Assembly: GCF_010367455.1 (NCBI RefSeq)
Contig: NZ_WRPR01000035.1
Span: 1 to 47,804, forward strand
Length of the DNA stretch: 47,804 nucleotides
Direction: 5' to 3'
Source: Candidatus Laterigemmans baculatus
Lineage (GTDB): Bacteria > Planctomycetota > Planctomycetia > Pirellulales > Pirellulaceae
Shown here: one piece after another, positions 37,256 to 45,327 of the stretch
Numbering within the stretch: position 1 is the first letter of the stretch
How the letters are laid out: every line of letters begins with the position of its first letter
Made by a program: the position numbers and the translations under genes
Notes under the pieces: model-generated
Told to the model about the DNA's origin: nothing
Databases searched by the model: none
What the model saw: the letters and a program-made list of their open reading frames with translations, nothing else

Positions 37256-38273
37256 CCGAACGCACGTCAAAGTTCGCCCGCGGAGTCTCTCGGAGATCGG
37301 CGATCTGGCATTGATGCTGATTCGCCAATACCCGCAAGCGCTACTGGTTGGTTTTTTTCTTGGCGCGTTGCCGTGGGCACTCTGCAATCTGCTGCTCGTC
37401 GGCTGGCTTCCGCTCTCGGAAACAATCGAGAACGTCTATGACGAGGAGACGATTGAGCAACGTTATCGCTACATTTGGCTGATGACATGCTTGATCTATT
37501 TACAGTCGCCGCTGGCCGGTGCGTTCACGACTTATTACATCGGGCAAGCGATCTTTGAGGAGCGTCCGCCGTGGCAGCGCGTCTTTCGCGAAACGGCCGC
37601 CGTCTCGCTCCGCCTGCTTTGGTCGCTCGGCATCGTCCGCGGCGCCATTCCCGCGATGCTGCTGGTGCTCAGCAACTGGGGAGGCGAGTTTGCTCTGGGG
37701 CGAGAGCTTTTTTGGATGTTCGTGCTGCTGATCTGGGCGACGGCGATCCGCAGTTTCCGTCCGTTCCTGCCCGAGATCCTGCTGCTCGAACGCTGTCCGA
37801 TTTTTGCCGGCGGAAACGCGACGGCGCTGTCGGCCGGGCGTCGCAGCCGCTTGCTGCACAACCCGCTCGGGGGTGACTTGTTCGGGCGGTTCGCGCTCGC
37901 CGGCAGTCTGATCGCCCTGCTCGCCCTAGGGCTGTTCTACTCCCTGGTGTTCACCTTCGAAGCGGTGACCAACACCTCGCAGTGGTCGTTGACCGTGACG
38001 CTCGTGTTGCTTCCGCTGGCGCTCTGGATGGCGGCGGGGTTCAGCGTTCTGGTGCGGTTCCTCTCGTATCTCGACTGCCGAATTCGCCTCGAGGGCTGGG
38101 AGGTCGAACTCAGCCTGCGAGCCGAGGCGATGCGGCAGTTCGGCGAGGAAAGTGGATTCTCGCCGTCCCCCGCCACCGTATCAGGTGCTGCCACCGTATC
38201 AGGTGCCGCCACTTCCTCGGCAGCCGACGCTTCTCCAGCAGCGAGTCCCGCTTCCGCAGTGGGGGCCCCATGA
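37245..38273 (+). CDS. Multi-pass membrane protein of unknown function (RDD-MoxR operon)
   Basis: 342 aa. About six hydrophobic segments are visible, near residues 28-52, 82-105, 128-148, 158-175, 212-235 and 243-268, the last two being LAGSLIALLALGLFYSLVF and TVTLVLLPLALWMAAGFSVL. No known domain is recognised; position suggests it is the standard extra membrane component of planctomycete RDD/SpoIIM/DUF4129 operons. The cytoplasmic tail is Ala/Ser rich, with an exact 18-bp tandem duplication (38172-38189 and 38190-38207) encoding ATVSGA twice. Overlaps are 11 bp with the gene before and 4 bp (ATGA) with the gene after. Confidence 0.85.
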   Translation: MQLDRTHVKVRPRSLSEIGDLALMLIRQYPQALLVGFFLGALPWALCNLLLVGWLPLSETIENVYDEETIEQRYRYIWLMTCLIYLQSPLAGAFTTYYIGQAIFEERPPWQRVFRETAAVSLRLLWSLGIVRGAIPAMLLVLSNWGGEFALGRELFWMFVLLIWATAIRSFRPFLPEILLLERCPIFAGGNATALSAGRRSRLLHNPLGGDLFGRFALAGSLIALLALGLFYSLVFTFEAVTNTSQWSLTVTLVLLPLALWMAAGFSVLVRFLSYLDCRIRLEGWEVELSLRAEAMRQFGEESGFSPSPATVSGAATVSGAATSSAADASPAASPASAVGAP

Positions 38274-39154
38274 CCCCAGCGACTTCTCTGCTCCGTTTCG
38301 CCGGGCTGCCCCGTCTGGATGTCTGTCGGCTCGCTCGGTTGGCTGTGTTTCTGCTGAGTGCGACCGCGGCACTGGCCGACGAGGGGGCCGGTGAAGTAGC
38401 AGGTTCCGTTCGAGCCGGTGGCGAACCGACCGTCGCCGAATCGCTCGAGTCGATGGGCCGCCTGCCGTGGTACGATTCCGAGAGTGGGGAGGTCGCCCCG
38501 GTCCATGTGGAGCCGCGAGTCGACGATTCGGTTAATCGCAACAGTCGCTGGCTGCCGAAACCTCGCAGCACCAACCCCACCTCAGGCCAGCCGACGTCTC
38601 AGGGAACCAGCACCGCTGCGCCGACGCCGTCGGGCAAATTTTCGCTTGCGGAGATTTTGGGGTGGGTGTTGGTCGTGGGTCTGATGCTGCTGGTGGTGGG
38701 GCTTTTGGTGTATGCCTTTTTGAAGATCGAGGGGACCGAATCGGCATCGGCTTCGGACGTGGCGGCTCCGGAGGAGCGCGAGCAGGACTTTCAAACGCGA
38801 CTGGAGAAGCTGCCCGTCGAAGTCCGCCGGCCGAGCGGTGATCTGCTGGAGGAAGCCGACCGCTTGGCTGCGGCCGGGCAGTTGGACGAGGCGATCATCT
38901 ACCTGTTCGGGCATCGCCTTTTGCAGCTCGACCGGCACCACGTGATTCGGCTCGCCCGCGGCAAAACCAACCGCCAGTACCTGAGCGAAATGTTCGGACG
39001 GAACGAGCTCCGCGGCATCATGCGGGAGACCGTCAGCGTGTTCGAAGCGAGCTACTTTGGACGCTACGAGATCACGGCCGAGCGGTTTGCCGAGATCCGC
39101 GCCAGCCAACCGACGCTCGAGTCGCTGCTCGCCCGGCTTCGGGAGGCCGCCTGA
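38270..39154 (+). CDS. DUF4129 domain protein
   Basis: 294 aa with a signal peptide (about 1-36, ending SATAALA-DE). A periplasmic region of about 85 residues (Ser/Thr/Pro rich towards its end) leads to one membrane helix at about 124-148 (ILGWVLVVGLMLLVVGLLVY). The cytoplasmic DUF4129 domain contains AAGQLDEAIIYLFGHRLLQL, then HVIRLARGKTNRQYLSEM and FEASYFGRYEITAERFAEI. DUF4129 occurs as a stand-alone protein, as here, or fused to TgpA-like transglutaminases, as in the protein at 2975-5431. Its start overlaps the upstream stop as ATGA, and its own stop shares one base with the next ATG (TGATG). Confidence 0.9.
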   Translation: MTPATSLLRFAGLPRLDVCRLARLAVFLLSATAALADEGAGEVAGSVRAGGEPTVAESLESMGRLPWYDSESGEVAPVHVEPRVDDSVNRNSRWLPKPRSTNPTSGQPTSQGTSTAAPTPSGKFSLAEILGWVLVVGLMLLVVGLLVYAFLKIEGTESASASDVAAPEEREQDFQTRLEKLPVEVRRPSGDLLEEADRLAAAGQLDEAIIYLFGHRLLQLDRHHVIRLARGKTNRQYLSEMFGRNELRGIMRETVSVFEASYFGRYEITAERFAEIRASQPTLESLLARLREAA

Positions 39155-40647
39155 TGAGTACCCCAGCCAGCCAGGCAAGAATCGAGCCGCGGGGCCGGTG
39201 GGCGTTCGCAGCCGCAGCACTCGTGTTGCTCGTCGGATTCTCAGGCTGCTCGCGACTGGAAACCAATTATGGACGTTCGGTGGGAACCGAAGGCCAACGG
39301 AGCTTGAGTGGTTTTGGGGTGCTCCGGGAAGCCTTTCGCCGTCAAGGTTGGGAAGACCGCACGGTCGCCCGGCTGAGCGAGCGACTGAACAATGTGGACG
39401 CCATCGTCTGGACCCCCACGGTCGAGGAAGCCCCCGACCAAGAGGTGATCGACTGGTTCGAAGAATGGCTCCAGCGAGGTGAAAAGACGCTCGTCTACGT
39501 CCTCCGGGACCATTCCACCGAAGCGGCCTACTGGCGACAGGCCGCCAAGCTCGCCGCGCCCGAACAGCGGATGGAGTACCGCCGCCGCGTGGCCCGCGCC
39601 GAACTGCAATACCAGCGGGAGTTGCTCGCGAGGCCGGAGCGAATCTCCCCCGGCTGGTTCACTGCCGAACCACTTGATCCTCCCTCGCGCATCGGCAGCT
39701 CGACCGGCCCCTGGGCCGCGGAGGTCGGCAGCTTTGGCGATCAAGGACGCATCGAGTACGCCGTTCGCCCGGCTCGAGATGCCGACCGCCAATCGGGCTC
39801 GACGACCGCGGTGATCGGTGCGTCGGGCTTCCCGATTTTTTGGGAAGAAGGCTTCAGCGACACCGAGGTCAAGCACGCGAGCCCGCTCGCCACTGCCGGA
39901 GGAACGCCGCTGGTCACCGAAGTCACTTCCGACGCGTGGCCCGATTCGCAGATCGTCGTCGTCTCGGGCGGATCACTGATCAACAATTTTGGGCTGGTCC
40001 GTCCGGCGGCGCAGCGGTTGGCGGTACGGCTGATCGCTGCGAGCGACTTGCGCGACGCCCCGCCGCCGGACGATTCCGCGATCGTCGGCTTTCTGTACAG
40101 TGACGAAATGGGCGTCCGACTCAGCTCCCTCGACCCGACCCAGATGGGGCCGAGCGGGCTCGAGATGCTGACCGCTTGGCCGCTGAATTTGGTCACGATC
40201 CACGCGGCGGTCCTGGGGCTGGTGATCTGCCTGATGCTGTTGCCGATCTTTGGCCGCCCCCAGCGAATCCCGTCGCGGAGCTCGACCGATTTTGCGCTGC
40301 ACATCGACGCCGTGGCCGCCCTGATGGCCCGGACCACCGATGAGCAGTACGCTCGGGCCAAGATCAGCGACTACTGGGTCCGCGTCCGCGGCGAAACCGA
40401 CGGCCGCTGGGTTATTCCAGCTCCGCCCACCCAGCCAGCCGCACTCGATCAGCCAGCCGCACTCGATCAGCCAGCCGCACTCGATCAGCCAGCCGCACTC
40501 GATCAGCCAGCCGCACTCGATCAGCCAGCCGCACCGCGGGCGGGGACGCTGGACGGCGGCGCGGCGAGTCATGAGAATTCGGCGGAACCGCCTCCTCGCT
40601 CCCCTCGAACTGGAAGTCCCAACGTTGACGCAAACGATGATCAGTAG
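39154..40647 (+). CDS. DUF4350 domain membrane protein
   Basis: 497 aa. The N-terminal hydrophobic segment (about 16-31, ending in FSGC, Cys32) is a membrane anchor or possible lipoprotein signal. The extracytoplasmic DUF4350-like domain has SLSGFGVLREAFRRQGWEDR at about 50-69 and IVWTPTVEEAPDQEVIDWFE. QIVVVSGGSLINNFGLVRPA precedes a second membrane helix at about 345-368 (NLVTIHAAVLGLVICLMLL). A short cytoplasmic tail carries five exact repeats of QPAALD. In actinobacteria DUF4350 genes also sit between DUF4129 and MoxR genes. Translation is probably coupled on both sides (1-bp and 11-bp overlaps). Confidence 0.87.
   Translation: MSTPASQARIEPRGRWAFAAAALVLLVGFSGCSRLETNYGRSVGTEGQRSLSGFGVLREAFRRQGWEDRTVARLSERLNNVDAIVWTPTVEEAPDQEVIDWFEEWLQRGEKTLVYVLRDHSTEAAYWRQAAKLAAPEQRMEYRRRVARAELQYQRELLARPERISPGWFTAEPLDPPSRIGSSTGPWAAEVGSFGDQGRIEYAVRPARDADRQSGSTTAVIGASGFPIFWEEGFSDTEVKHASPLATAGGTPLVTEVTSDAWPDSQIVVVSGGSLINNFGLVRPAAQRLAVRLIAASDLRDAPPPDDSAIVGFLYSDEMGVRLSSLDPTQMGPSGLEMLTAWPLNLVTIHAAVLGLVICLMLLPIFGRPQRIPSRSSTDFALHIDAVAALMARTTDEQYARAKISDYWVRVRGETDGRWVIPAPPTQPAALDQPAALDQPAALDQPAALDQPAALDQPAAPRAGTLDGGAASHENSAEPPPRSPRTGSPNVDANDDQ
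40432..40536 (+). repeat. 18-bp in-frame minisatellite in the DUF4350 gene
   Basis: Five identical units CAGCCAGCCGCACTCGAT (40432-40521) and a partial sixth. They encode QPAALD five times in the cytoplasmic tail. Perfect identity points to recent expansion. The unit is a multiple of three, so copy-number change alters tail length without breaking the frame. Confidence 0.97.
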
Positions 40648-41608
40648 CGATTCGGTGGCGGAGATCCGCAACCTCTACGAACGGATCAGCCACGAGATCG
40701 GCAAAATCTACGTCGGTCAGGAGGAGCTGGTGCTGGGCACGCTGACCGCGTTGTTCAGCGGCGGTCACGTGCTAATCGAGTCGGTGCCGGGACTCGGCAA
40801 GACGCTGTTCGTGCGGACGCTGGGCCGCGTGCTCGGTTGCCAATTCGGACGGATCCAGTTCACCGCCGACTTGATGCCTTCGGACATCACCGGCGCGCCG
40901 ATGTTCGACATGAAGGAAACCGAATTCCGCTTCCGTCCCGGGCCGGTCTTTACCCAACTCTTGCTGGCCGACGAGATCAACCGCTCGCCGGCCAAGACCC
41001 ACGCGGCGCTGCTCGAGATCATGCAGGAGTACCGCGTCACGATCGACGGCGTTAGCCATCGCGTCCCGCGACCGTTCCTCGTCATGGCCACGCAAAACCC
41101 GCTGGAGAGCGAGGGGACGTACAACCTGCCCGAAGCTCAGCTCGACCGCTTCATGTTCAAGCTGAAGGTCGACTATCCGAGCATCGATGAAGAGGCGGAG
41201 ATTCTCCGCATGCACAGCCTGCAGATCGACTTGAACCAGCGACTCGAGACCGACGTGGAGGCGGTCGGCACGCCGGAGTCGATCGTGCAGGCGATCGAGG
41301 TCTGCGGTCAAGTGCGAGTCGAAGAGCCGTTGCTCGAGTACATCAACAAGCTCGTCCGCCTGACCCGCTCCTGGCCCGCCTTCCACATCGGCGCTTCGCC
41401 GCGAGCGGGGATCGCACTGATGCAGTCGGCCCGTACGTTGGCCGCCTTCAACGGCCGCGACTATGCGATTCCCGACGACGTCGTCGAGATCGTGCTGCCG
41501 GCCCTGCGGCACCGCGTGCAGTTGACCGCCGAAGCGGAAGTCGAGGGGCGACAGGTGGACGAGGAACTCCGCTCGCTGGTCCGCTCGGTCGACGTGCCTC
41601 GCAGCTAG
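40637..41608 (+). CDS. MoxR-family AAA+ ATPase
   Basis: 323 aa from the ATG at 40637. Walker A is ESVPGLGKTLFVRTLG; the linker FGRIQFTADLMPSDITGAPM is the MoxR hallmark. Walker B is LLLADEINRSPAKTHAALLE, sensor 1 VMATQNPLESEGTYNLPEAQ, the Arg finger LDRFMFKLKVDYPS, and sensor 2 is in GASPRAGIALMQSARTLAA. MoxR ATPases act as chaperones that assemble or activate partner proteins with VWA/DUF58 domains. The frame is open upstream through the minisatellite, but that is the DUF4350 gene in another frame. It overlaps DUF4350 by 11 bp; the DUF58 partner follows after about 130 bp. Confidence 0.95.
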   Translation: MISSDSVAEIRNLYERISHEIGKIYVGQEELVLGTLTALFSGGHVLIESVPGLGKTLFVRTLGRVLGCQFGRIQFTADLMPSDITGAPMFDMKETEFRFRPGPVFTQLLLADEINRSPAKTHAALLEIMQEYRVTIDGVSHRVPRPFLVMATQNPLESEGTYNLPEAQLDRFMFKLKVDYPSIDEEAEILRMHSLQIDLNQRLETDVEAVGTPESIVQAIEVCGQVRVEEPLLEYINKLVRLTRSWPAFHIGASPRAGIALMQSARTLAAFNGRDYAIPDDVVEIVLPALRHRVQLTAEAEVEGRQVDEELRSLVRSVDVPRS

Positions 41609-41634
41609 CCGCTACCGCCACTGGTTTTCATCAC

Positions 41635-41711
41635 CTCAGCCGCCGGGCGGTAGCCGTCGGTTTGTTCGAAACGCCGTGGGAACCGCTCGCTGCAAGCCGG
41701 GCGGTTCAGCC
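41635..41711. repeat. Diverged family-2 palindrome in opposite orientation
   Basis: The sequence beginning TCAGCCGCCGGGCGGTAGCC and continuing AACGCCGTGGGAACCG aligns with the reverse complement of 25301-25373, with many changes. The outer arms (CAGCCGCC..., ...GGCGGTTCAG) still pair partly. It sits between the MoxR and DUF58 genes, inside what is otherwise a tightly packed operon. Confidence 0.6.
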
Positions 41712-41740
41712 GGCGACACCTCTTGAGCACCTCGGATCGA

Positions 41741-43261
41741 ATGGGCGGCAACTCGACGCTTCTGTGGTTATCGACCGTTCCGTGGTTGCTGCTGGTTGCC
41801 ATCGCGGCTCCCTTGCTGCTGGCCGTGTGGCGATCGCAAACGTATCCCACGCGGGTCCTGGTGGGGATCCTGCTCGTCCCGATTTTGTGCAGCCTGCTGG
41901 TCGCCCTCTGGGCGCCGCTGCTGCTGGTTCTGGCGATCGTCGACGGGGTGATCCTGGTCATCGCTGCGATCGACTACATCACGCTGCCGGTGGCGAGCCG
42001 CGGCGGCCGCGGCACCAGGACCGCCGAGAGTCGCAAAACGAGCGGCGTCGGGGAGGCCGAGGGGGAGGCGGGCGGCAGCCAGAGCGACGAGCCGAGTGCC
42101 CCGGCCGGACGGCTCGCGGCGGAGCGGAAGCTGCCTCGCACGACCTCGATCAACGCAGCCACCCCTAGCGAGCTGACGCTCCGCAACGGGACGCGGCGGA
42201 CCTTTCGGGGGTTTGTCCGCGATGATCTGCCCGAGGGGATCGAAGCGGAGCCGGCGGTCCATCCGGTCCTGCTTCCGCCGCTGTCCAAGGCGACGTATAC
42301 CGCTCGGGTCACGCCGACCCGCCGGGGCGTGATCGATTTCCAGCGGGTTTACCTCGAGACGTTCAGCGCGCTGCGACTGTGGAAGCGGCAGATCGTGTTG
42401 CCGGTCGCCAGCCGGCTGAACGTCTATCCCGACATGAAGCAGATGGCCGAGTACGCCTTGCTCGCCCGCACCGACCGGCTGAGTCTGATCGGCGTGCGGC
42501 GAACGCGGCGGATCGGCCAGGACAGCGATTTCGAGCGGTTGCGGGATTACACACCGGACGACAACTACCGGCACATCGACTGGCGGTCCACCGCGCGGCG
42601 GCACAAGCTGACCGTCCGCCAGTTCCAGTCCGACCAGAGCCAGCGGATCATGCTGCTGCTCGACTGCGGGCGGATGATGACCAACGAGCGGGCCGGGATG
42701 TCGCTGCTGGACCATTCGCTCAATGCGGCCTTGATGATGGCCTACGTGGCGCTCTCCCAGGGCGATTCGGTCGGCATGCTCTGTTTCTCCGATCGCGTCC
42801 ACGCCTACCTGCCGCCGCGCGGCGGCCGGAACCAACTCAACCGCTTGCTGCAGGCTGGCTTCGACCAATTCCCGCGGCTGGTCGAAAGCCGCTACGACCA
42901 GGCTTTTCTGCATCTCTCGAACCACTGCAAACGTCGCACGCTCGTCGCCTTGATGACCAGCGTGATCGACGAGGTGAACGCCGGGCAGGTCGTCGATTAC
43001 CTGGGAAACCTCGTCGGTCGCCACTTGCCGCTCGGCCTGTTGATCCGCGACCGGCAGATTTTTGATGCCGCCGATCACCCCTCGGATGACCCGACGCGCC
43101 TTTACAGAGCGGCAGTTGCAGCCGAAATTCTGTGTTGGCGGGATCAGCTGATTCACGACTTACGGCACCGCGGCAGCCTCGTGCTGGACGTCTTCCCCGA
43201 AGAGATGACCGCTCCGCTGGTCAATGAGTACCTGCGGATCAAAGCCGACCACCTGCTCTAA
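41741..43261 (+). CDS. DUF58 domain membrane protein (copy 2, MoxR partner)
   Basis: 506 aa from the ATG at 41741 (a TTG at 41723 would add six). Two N-terminal helices (about 9-30 and 38-72, LVPILCSLLVALWAPLLLVL) are followed by a Gly/Glu-rich linker, a beta-sandwich region and the DUF58 core. The core includes GQDSDFERLRDYTPDDNYRH and IDWRSTARRHKLTVRQFQSD (about 257-300). A VWA-like fold follows, IMLLLDCGRMMTNERAG, where the usual DxSxS metal site appears as DCGRM. It is probably the client or partner of the MoxR ATPase encoded upstream. It shares the family motif with the DUF58 protein at 5391-6800 but differs elsewhere. Confidence 0.92.
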   Translation: MGGNSTLLWLSTVPWLLLVAIAAPLLLAVWRSQTYPTRVLVGILLVPILCSLLVALWAPLLLVLAIVDGVILVIAAIDYITLPVASRGGRGTRTAESRKTSGVGEAEGEAGGSQSDEPSAPAGRLAAERKLPRTTSINAATPSELTLRNGTRRTFRGFVRDDLPEGIEAEPAVHPVLLPPLSKATYTARVTPTRRGVIDFQRVYLETFSALRLWKRQIVLPVASRLNVYPDMKQMAEYALLARTDRLSLIGVRRTRRIGQDSDFERLRDYTPDDNYRHIDWRSTARRHKLTVRQFQSDQSQRIMLLLDCGRMMTNERAGMSLLDHSLNAALMMAYVALSQGDSVGMLCFSDRVHAYLPPRGGRNQLNRLLQAGFDQFPRLVESRYDQAFLHLSNHCKRRTLVALMTSVIDEVNAGQVVDYLGNLVGRHLPLGLLIRDRQIFDAADHPSDDPTRLYRAAVAAEILCWRDQLIHDLRHRGSLVLDVFPEEMTAPLVNEYLRIKADHLL

Positions 43262-43296
43262 CCACCTCCCTCTACCCACGCTCCCTCAGCGCACCC

Positions 43297-45261
43297 ATGG
43301 CCTTCGACTCCTCTTCTCCGTCCGACGCGTCTCTCTCGGATCCGTCTGCCTCGGCCTCCCGGCCCGCGGCGTCCGGCGAGCCTTCGCACCGTCCGATTGC
43401 TCAACCGGTTCCCGGCACCTCGGTCAACGCGTTCGTCTTCGAGCGGGCATCGCAGTTGTCCTCGCATGTGGCTCGGATCATCGCCGATGTGATCGAGCAG
43501 CGGAGCGTGCTCGGCCAGCGAACCGTGCTGGGATTGGTCACCGGTTCGACGCCGGCTGACACCTATCGCGAGCTGATTCGGCTGCACCGCGAGGAGGGGC
43601 TCGATTTTTCCCGAGTCGTGATTTTCCTGCTCGGCGAGTACGTCGGCTTGGCACCCGACAGCCCGCAGAGCCATGCGCGGTGGATCGCCGACCATCTGAC
43701 CGACCACGTCAATATTCCTCGCGAGTCGGTGCGGGTTCCGAACGTCGCCGGCACTCCAGCGCAGCTCCAGGCCTCGTGTCGCGACTATGAGAGCGCGATC
43801 AGCGAAGCCGGAGGGTTGGATTTGGTCGTCTGCGGAATCGGCCGCAACGGCCACGTCGCGTTCAATGAGCCGTTCAGCGTGCGGAGCAGTCGCACGCGGC
43901 TGTGCACGCTCGATCCGGTCACCCGGCGGGCGGCGGCGAACGACTTCTTCGGTGAAGAGAACGTGCCGTTGCAGGCGGTGACGGTGGGCCTCGAGACAAT
44001 CCTCTCGGCCGATCGGCTGTGCGTGTTGGCGCTCGGCGAACACAAAGCGGCGATGGTTCGCGCCGCCTTCGAAGGTCCCGCGACCGACCGCGTCCCGGCC
44101 AGCTTCCTGCAAGAACACTCGATGGTGGAGGTGTTTCTCGATGCCCCGGCAGCCGGCGAGTTGACCGGGGTCGCGACGCCGTGGTTGCTCGGCAAGACCG
44201 AGTGGACCGAGGACTCGATCAAGCGGGTCGTGCTGTGGCTCTGCCAGCAGACGGGCAAGGCGCTGCTGAAGCTCAGCGACGACGATTTCCGCGAACACGA
44301 CCTGCACCAGCTGCTGCGGCACCACGGTCCGGCCCAGCGGTTGGCCGGCCGCGTGTTCCGCCTGATGATGGACACGCTCGAGTACCATCCGGCCGGCCGC
44401 GAACCGCGAACCTGCCTCTGCTTCAGCCCCCACCCGGACGACGACGTGATCAGCATGGGGGGAACGCTGATCCGCTTGATCGAGGACGGGCATCGCGTCC
44501 ACATCGCCTACATGACCAGTGGCAACATCGCGGTCTTCGACCACGACGCGGTGCGGATCGCTGACTTGGTCGCCGAATACAACCGGCTGTTCGGGATCGA
44601 CCAATCCGAGAGCCTCCGCGTGCAGCAGGAAGTCCACCAAGGGCTGCAGGGCAAGCGGCCTGGGCAGCCGGACGTCGAAGCGCTGCAGAAAATCAAAGGG
44701 CTGATCCGCTGGAGCGAAGCCCGTGCGGCCGCCTTCAAAGTCGGTTGCCGCGACGAGGACCTGCACTTCCTCGACCTTCCCTTCTACCGCACCGGCACGG
44801 TCAGCAAGCGTCCGGTCGGCGAAGAGGACGTGCGGATCATCGTCGACCTGCTGCGGCGGGTGCAGCCTGAGGTGGTGTTCGTCGCCGGCGACCTCGCCGA
44901 CCCCCACGGAACCCACCGAGTCTGTGCCGATGCGATCTTCCGCGCCATCCTGGTGCTCGAGGAGGCCGGTGACCCGCTTCCGGAGGTACTGCTGTACCGC
45001 GGGGCATGGCAGGAGTACGCGATGCACGAGATCGAGATCGCCGTCCCGCTCTCGCCCGGCGACATCGAGCTGAAACGCAAGGCGATCTTCATGCACGAGA
45101 GCCAGAAGGACGAGGCGCTGTTCCCCGGGAGCGATCCGCGGGAATTCTGGGAACGGGCCGAGGATCGCAACCGAGGAACCGCCGACGGTTACAACCAACT
45201 GGGGTTGCCGGAATACTTTGCCCTGGAAGCCTTCACCCGCTGGAACGGGCAACAGATTTAG
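43297..45261 (+). CDS. Glucosamine-6-phosphate deaminase-like / PIG-L deacetylase fusion
   Basis: 654 aa. A low-complexity head (1-40) is followed by a NagB-like isomerase/deaminase domain (about 42-290), then a PIG-L/LmbE N-deacetylase domain (about 365-640). The NagB domain has GLVTGSTPADTYRELIRLH and GRNGHVAFNEP with His186 and Glu191 at the E. coli His143 and Glu148 positions. Gly113 replaces E. coli Asp72 (LLGEYVGL versus MDEYVGL), and Asn184 replaces Asp141. The PIG-L domain has the zinc motif SPHPDDDVISMGGTL (His379-Pro-Asp-Asp) and PHGTHRVCADAI. Such long fusions are known in Bacteroidetes and planctomycetes. The expected reaction is deacetylation then deamination of an amino sugar, but the changed residues leave the deaminase step uncertain. 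Confidence 0.88.
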   Translation: MAFDSSSPSDASLSDPSASASRPAASGEPSHRPIAQPVPGTSVNAFVFERASQLSSHVARIIADVIEQRSVLGQRTVLGLVTGSTPADTYRELIRLHREEGLDFSRVVIFLLGEYVGLAPDSPQSHARWIADHLTDHVNIPRESVRVPNVAGTPAQLQASCRDYESAISEAGGLDLVVCGIGRNGHVAFNEPFSVRSSRTRLCTLDPVTRRAAANDFFGEENVPLQAVTVGLETILSADRLCVLALGEHKAAMVRAAFEGPATDRVPASFLQEHSMVEVFLDAPAAGELTGVATPWLLGKTEWTEDSIKRVVLWLCQQTGKALLKLSDDDFREHDLHQLLRHHGPAQRLAGRVFRLMMDTLEYHPAGREPRTCLCFSPHPDDDVISMGGTLIRLIEDGHRVHIAYMTSGNIAVFDHDAVRIADLVAEYNRLFGIDQSESLRVQQEVHQGLQGKRPGQPDVEALQKIKGLIRWSEARAAAFKVGCRDEDLHFLDLPFYRTGTVSKRPVGEEDVRIIVDLLRRVQPEVVFVAGDLADPHGTHRVCADAIFRAILVLEEAGDPLPEVLLYRGAWQEYAMHEIEIAVPLSPGDIELKRKAIFMHESQKDEALFPGSDPREFWERAEDRNRGTADGYNQLGLPEYFALEAFTRWNGQQI

Positions 45262-45327
45262 CGACCTGAGTACGGAGTCCTGCGAGCGACTCCAACCGGC
45301 TCCCCTCTCCCTCGCCTGAGAAATTCG

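Noticed and set aside
40432-40536. Minisatellite as a phase-variation switch
   Set aside because: The unit is 18 bp, so copy-number change keeps both DUF4350 and its downstream neighbour in frame; only tail length would vary.
40340-40636. N-terminal extension of the MoxR gene through the minisatellite
   Set aside because: The extra residues (QPHSIS repeats) are the DUF4350 repeat read in another frame; the MoxR family start fits the ATG at 40637.
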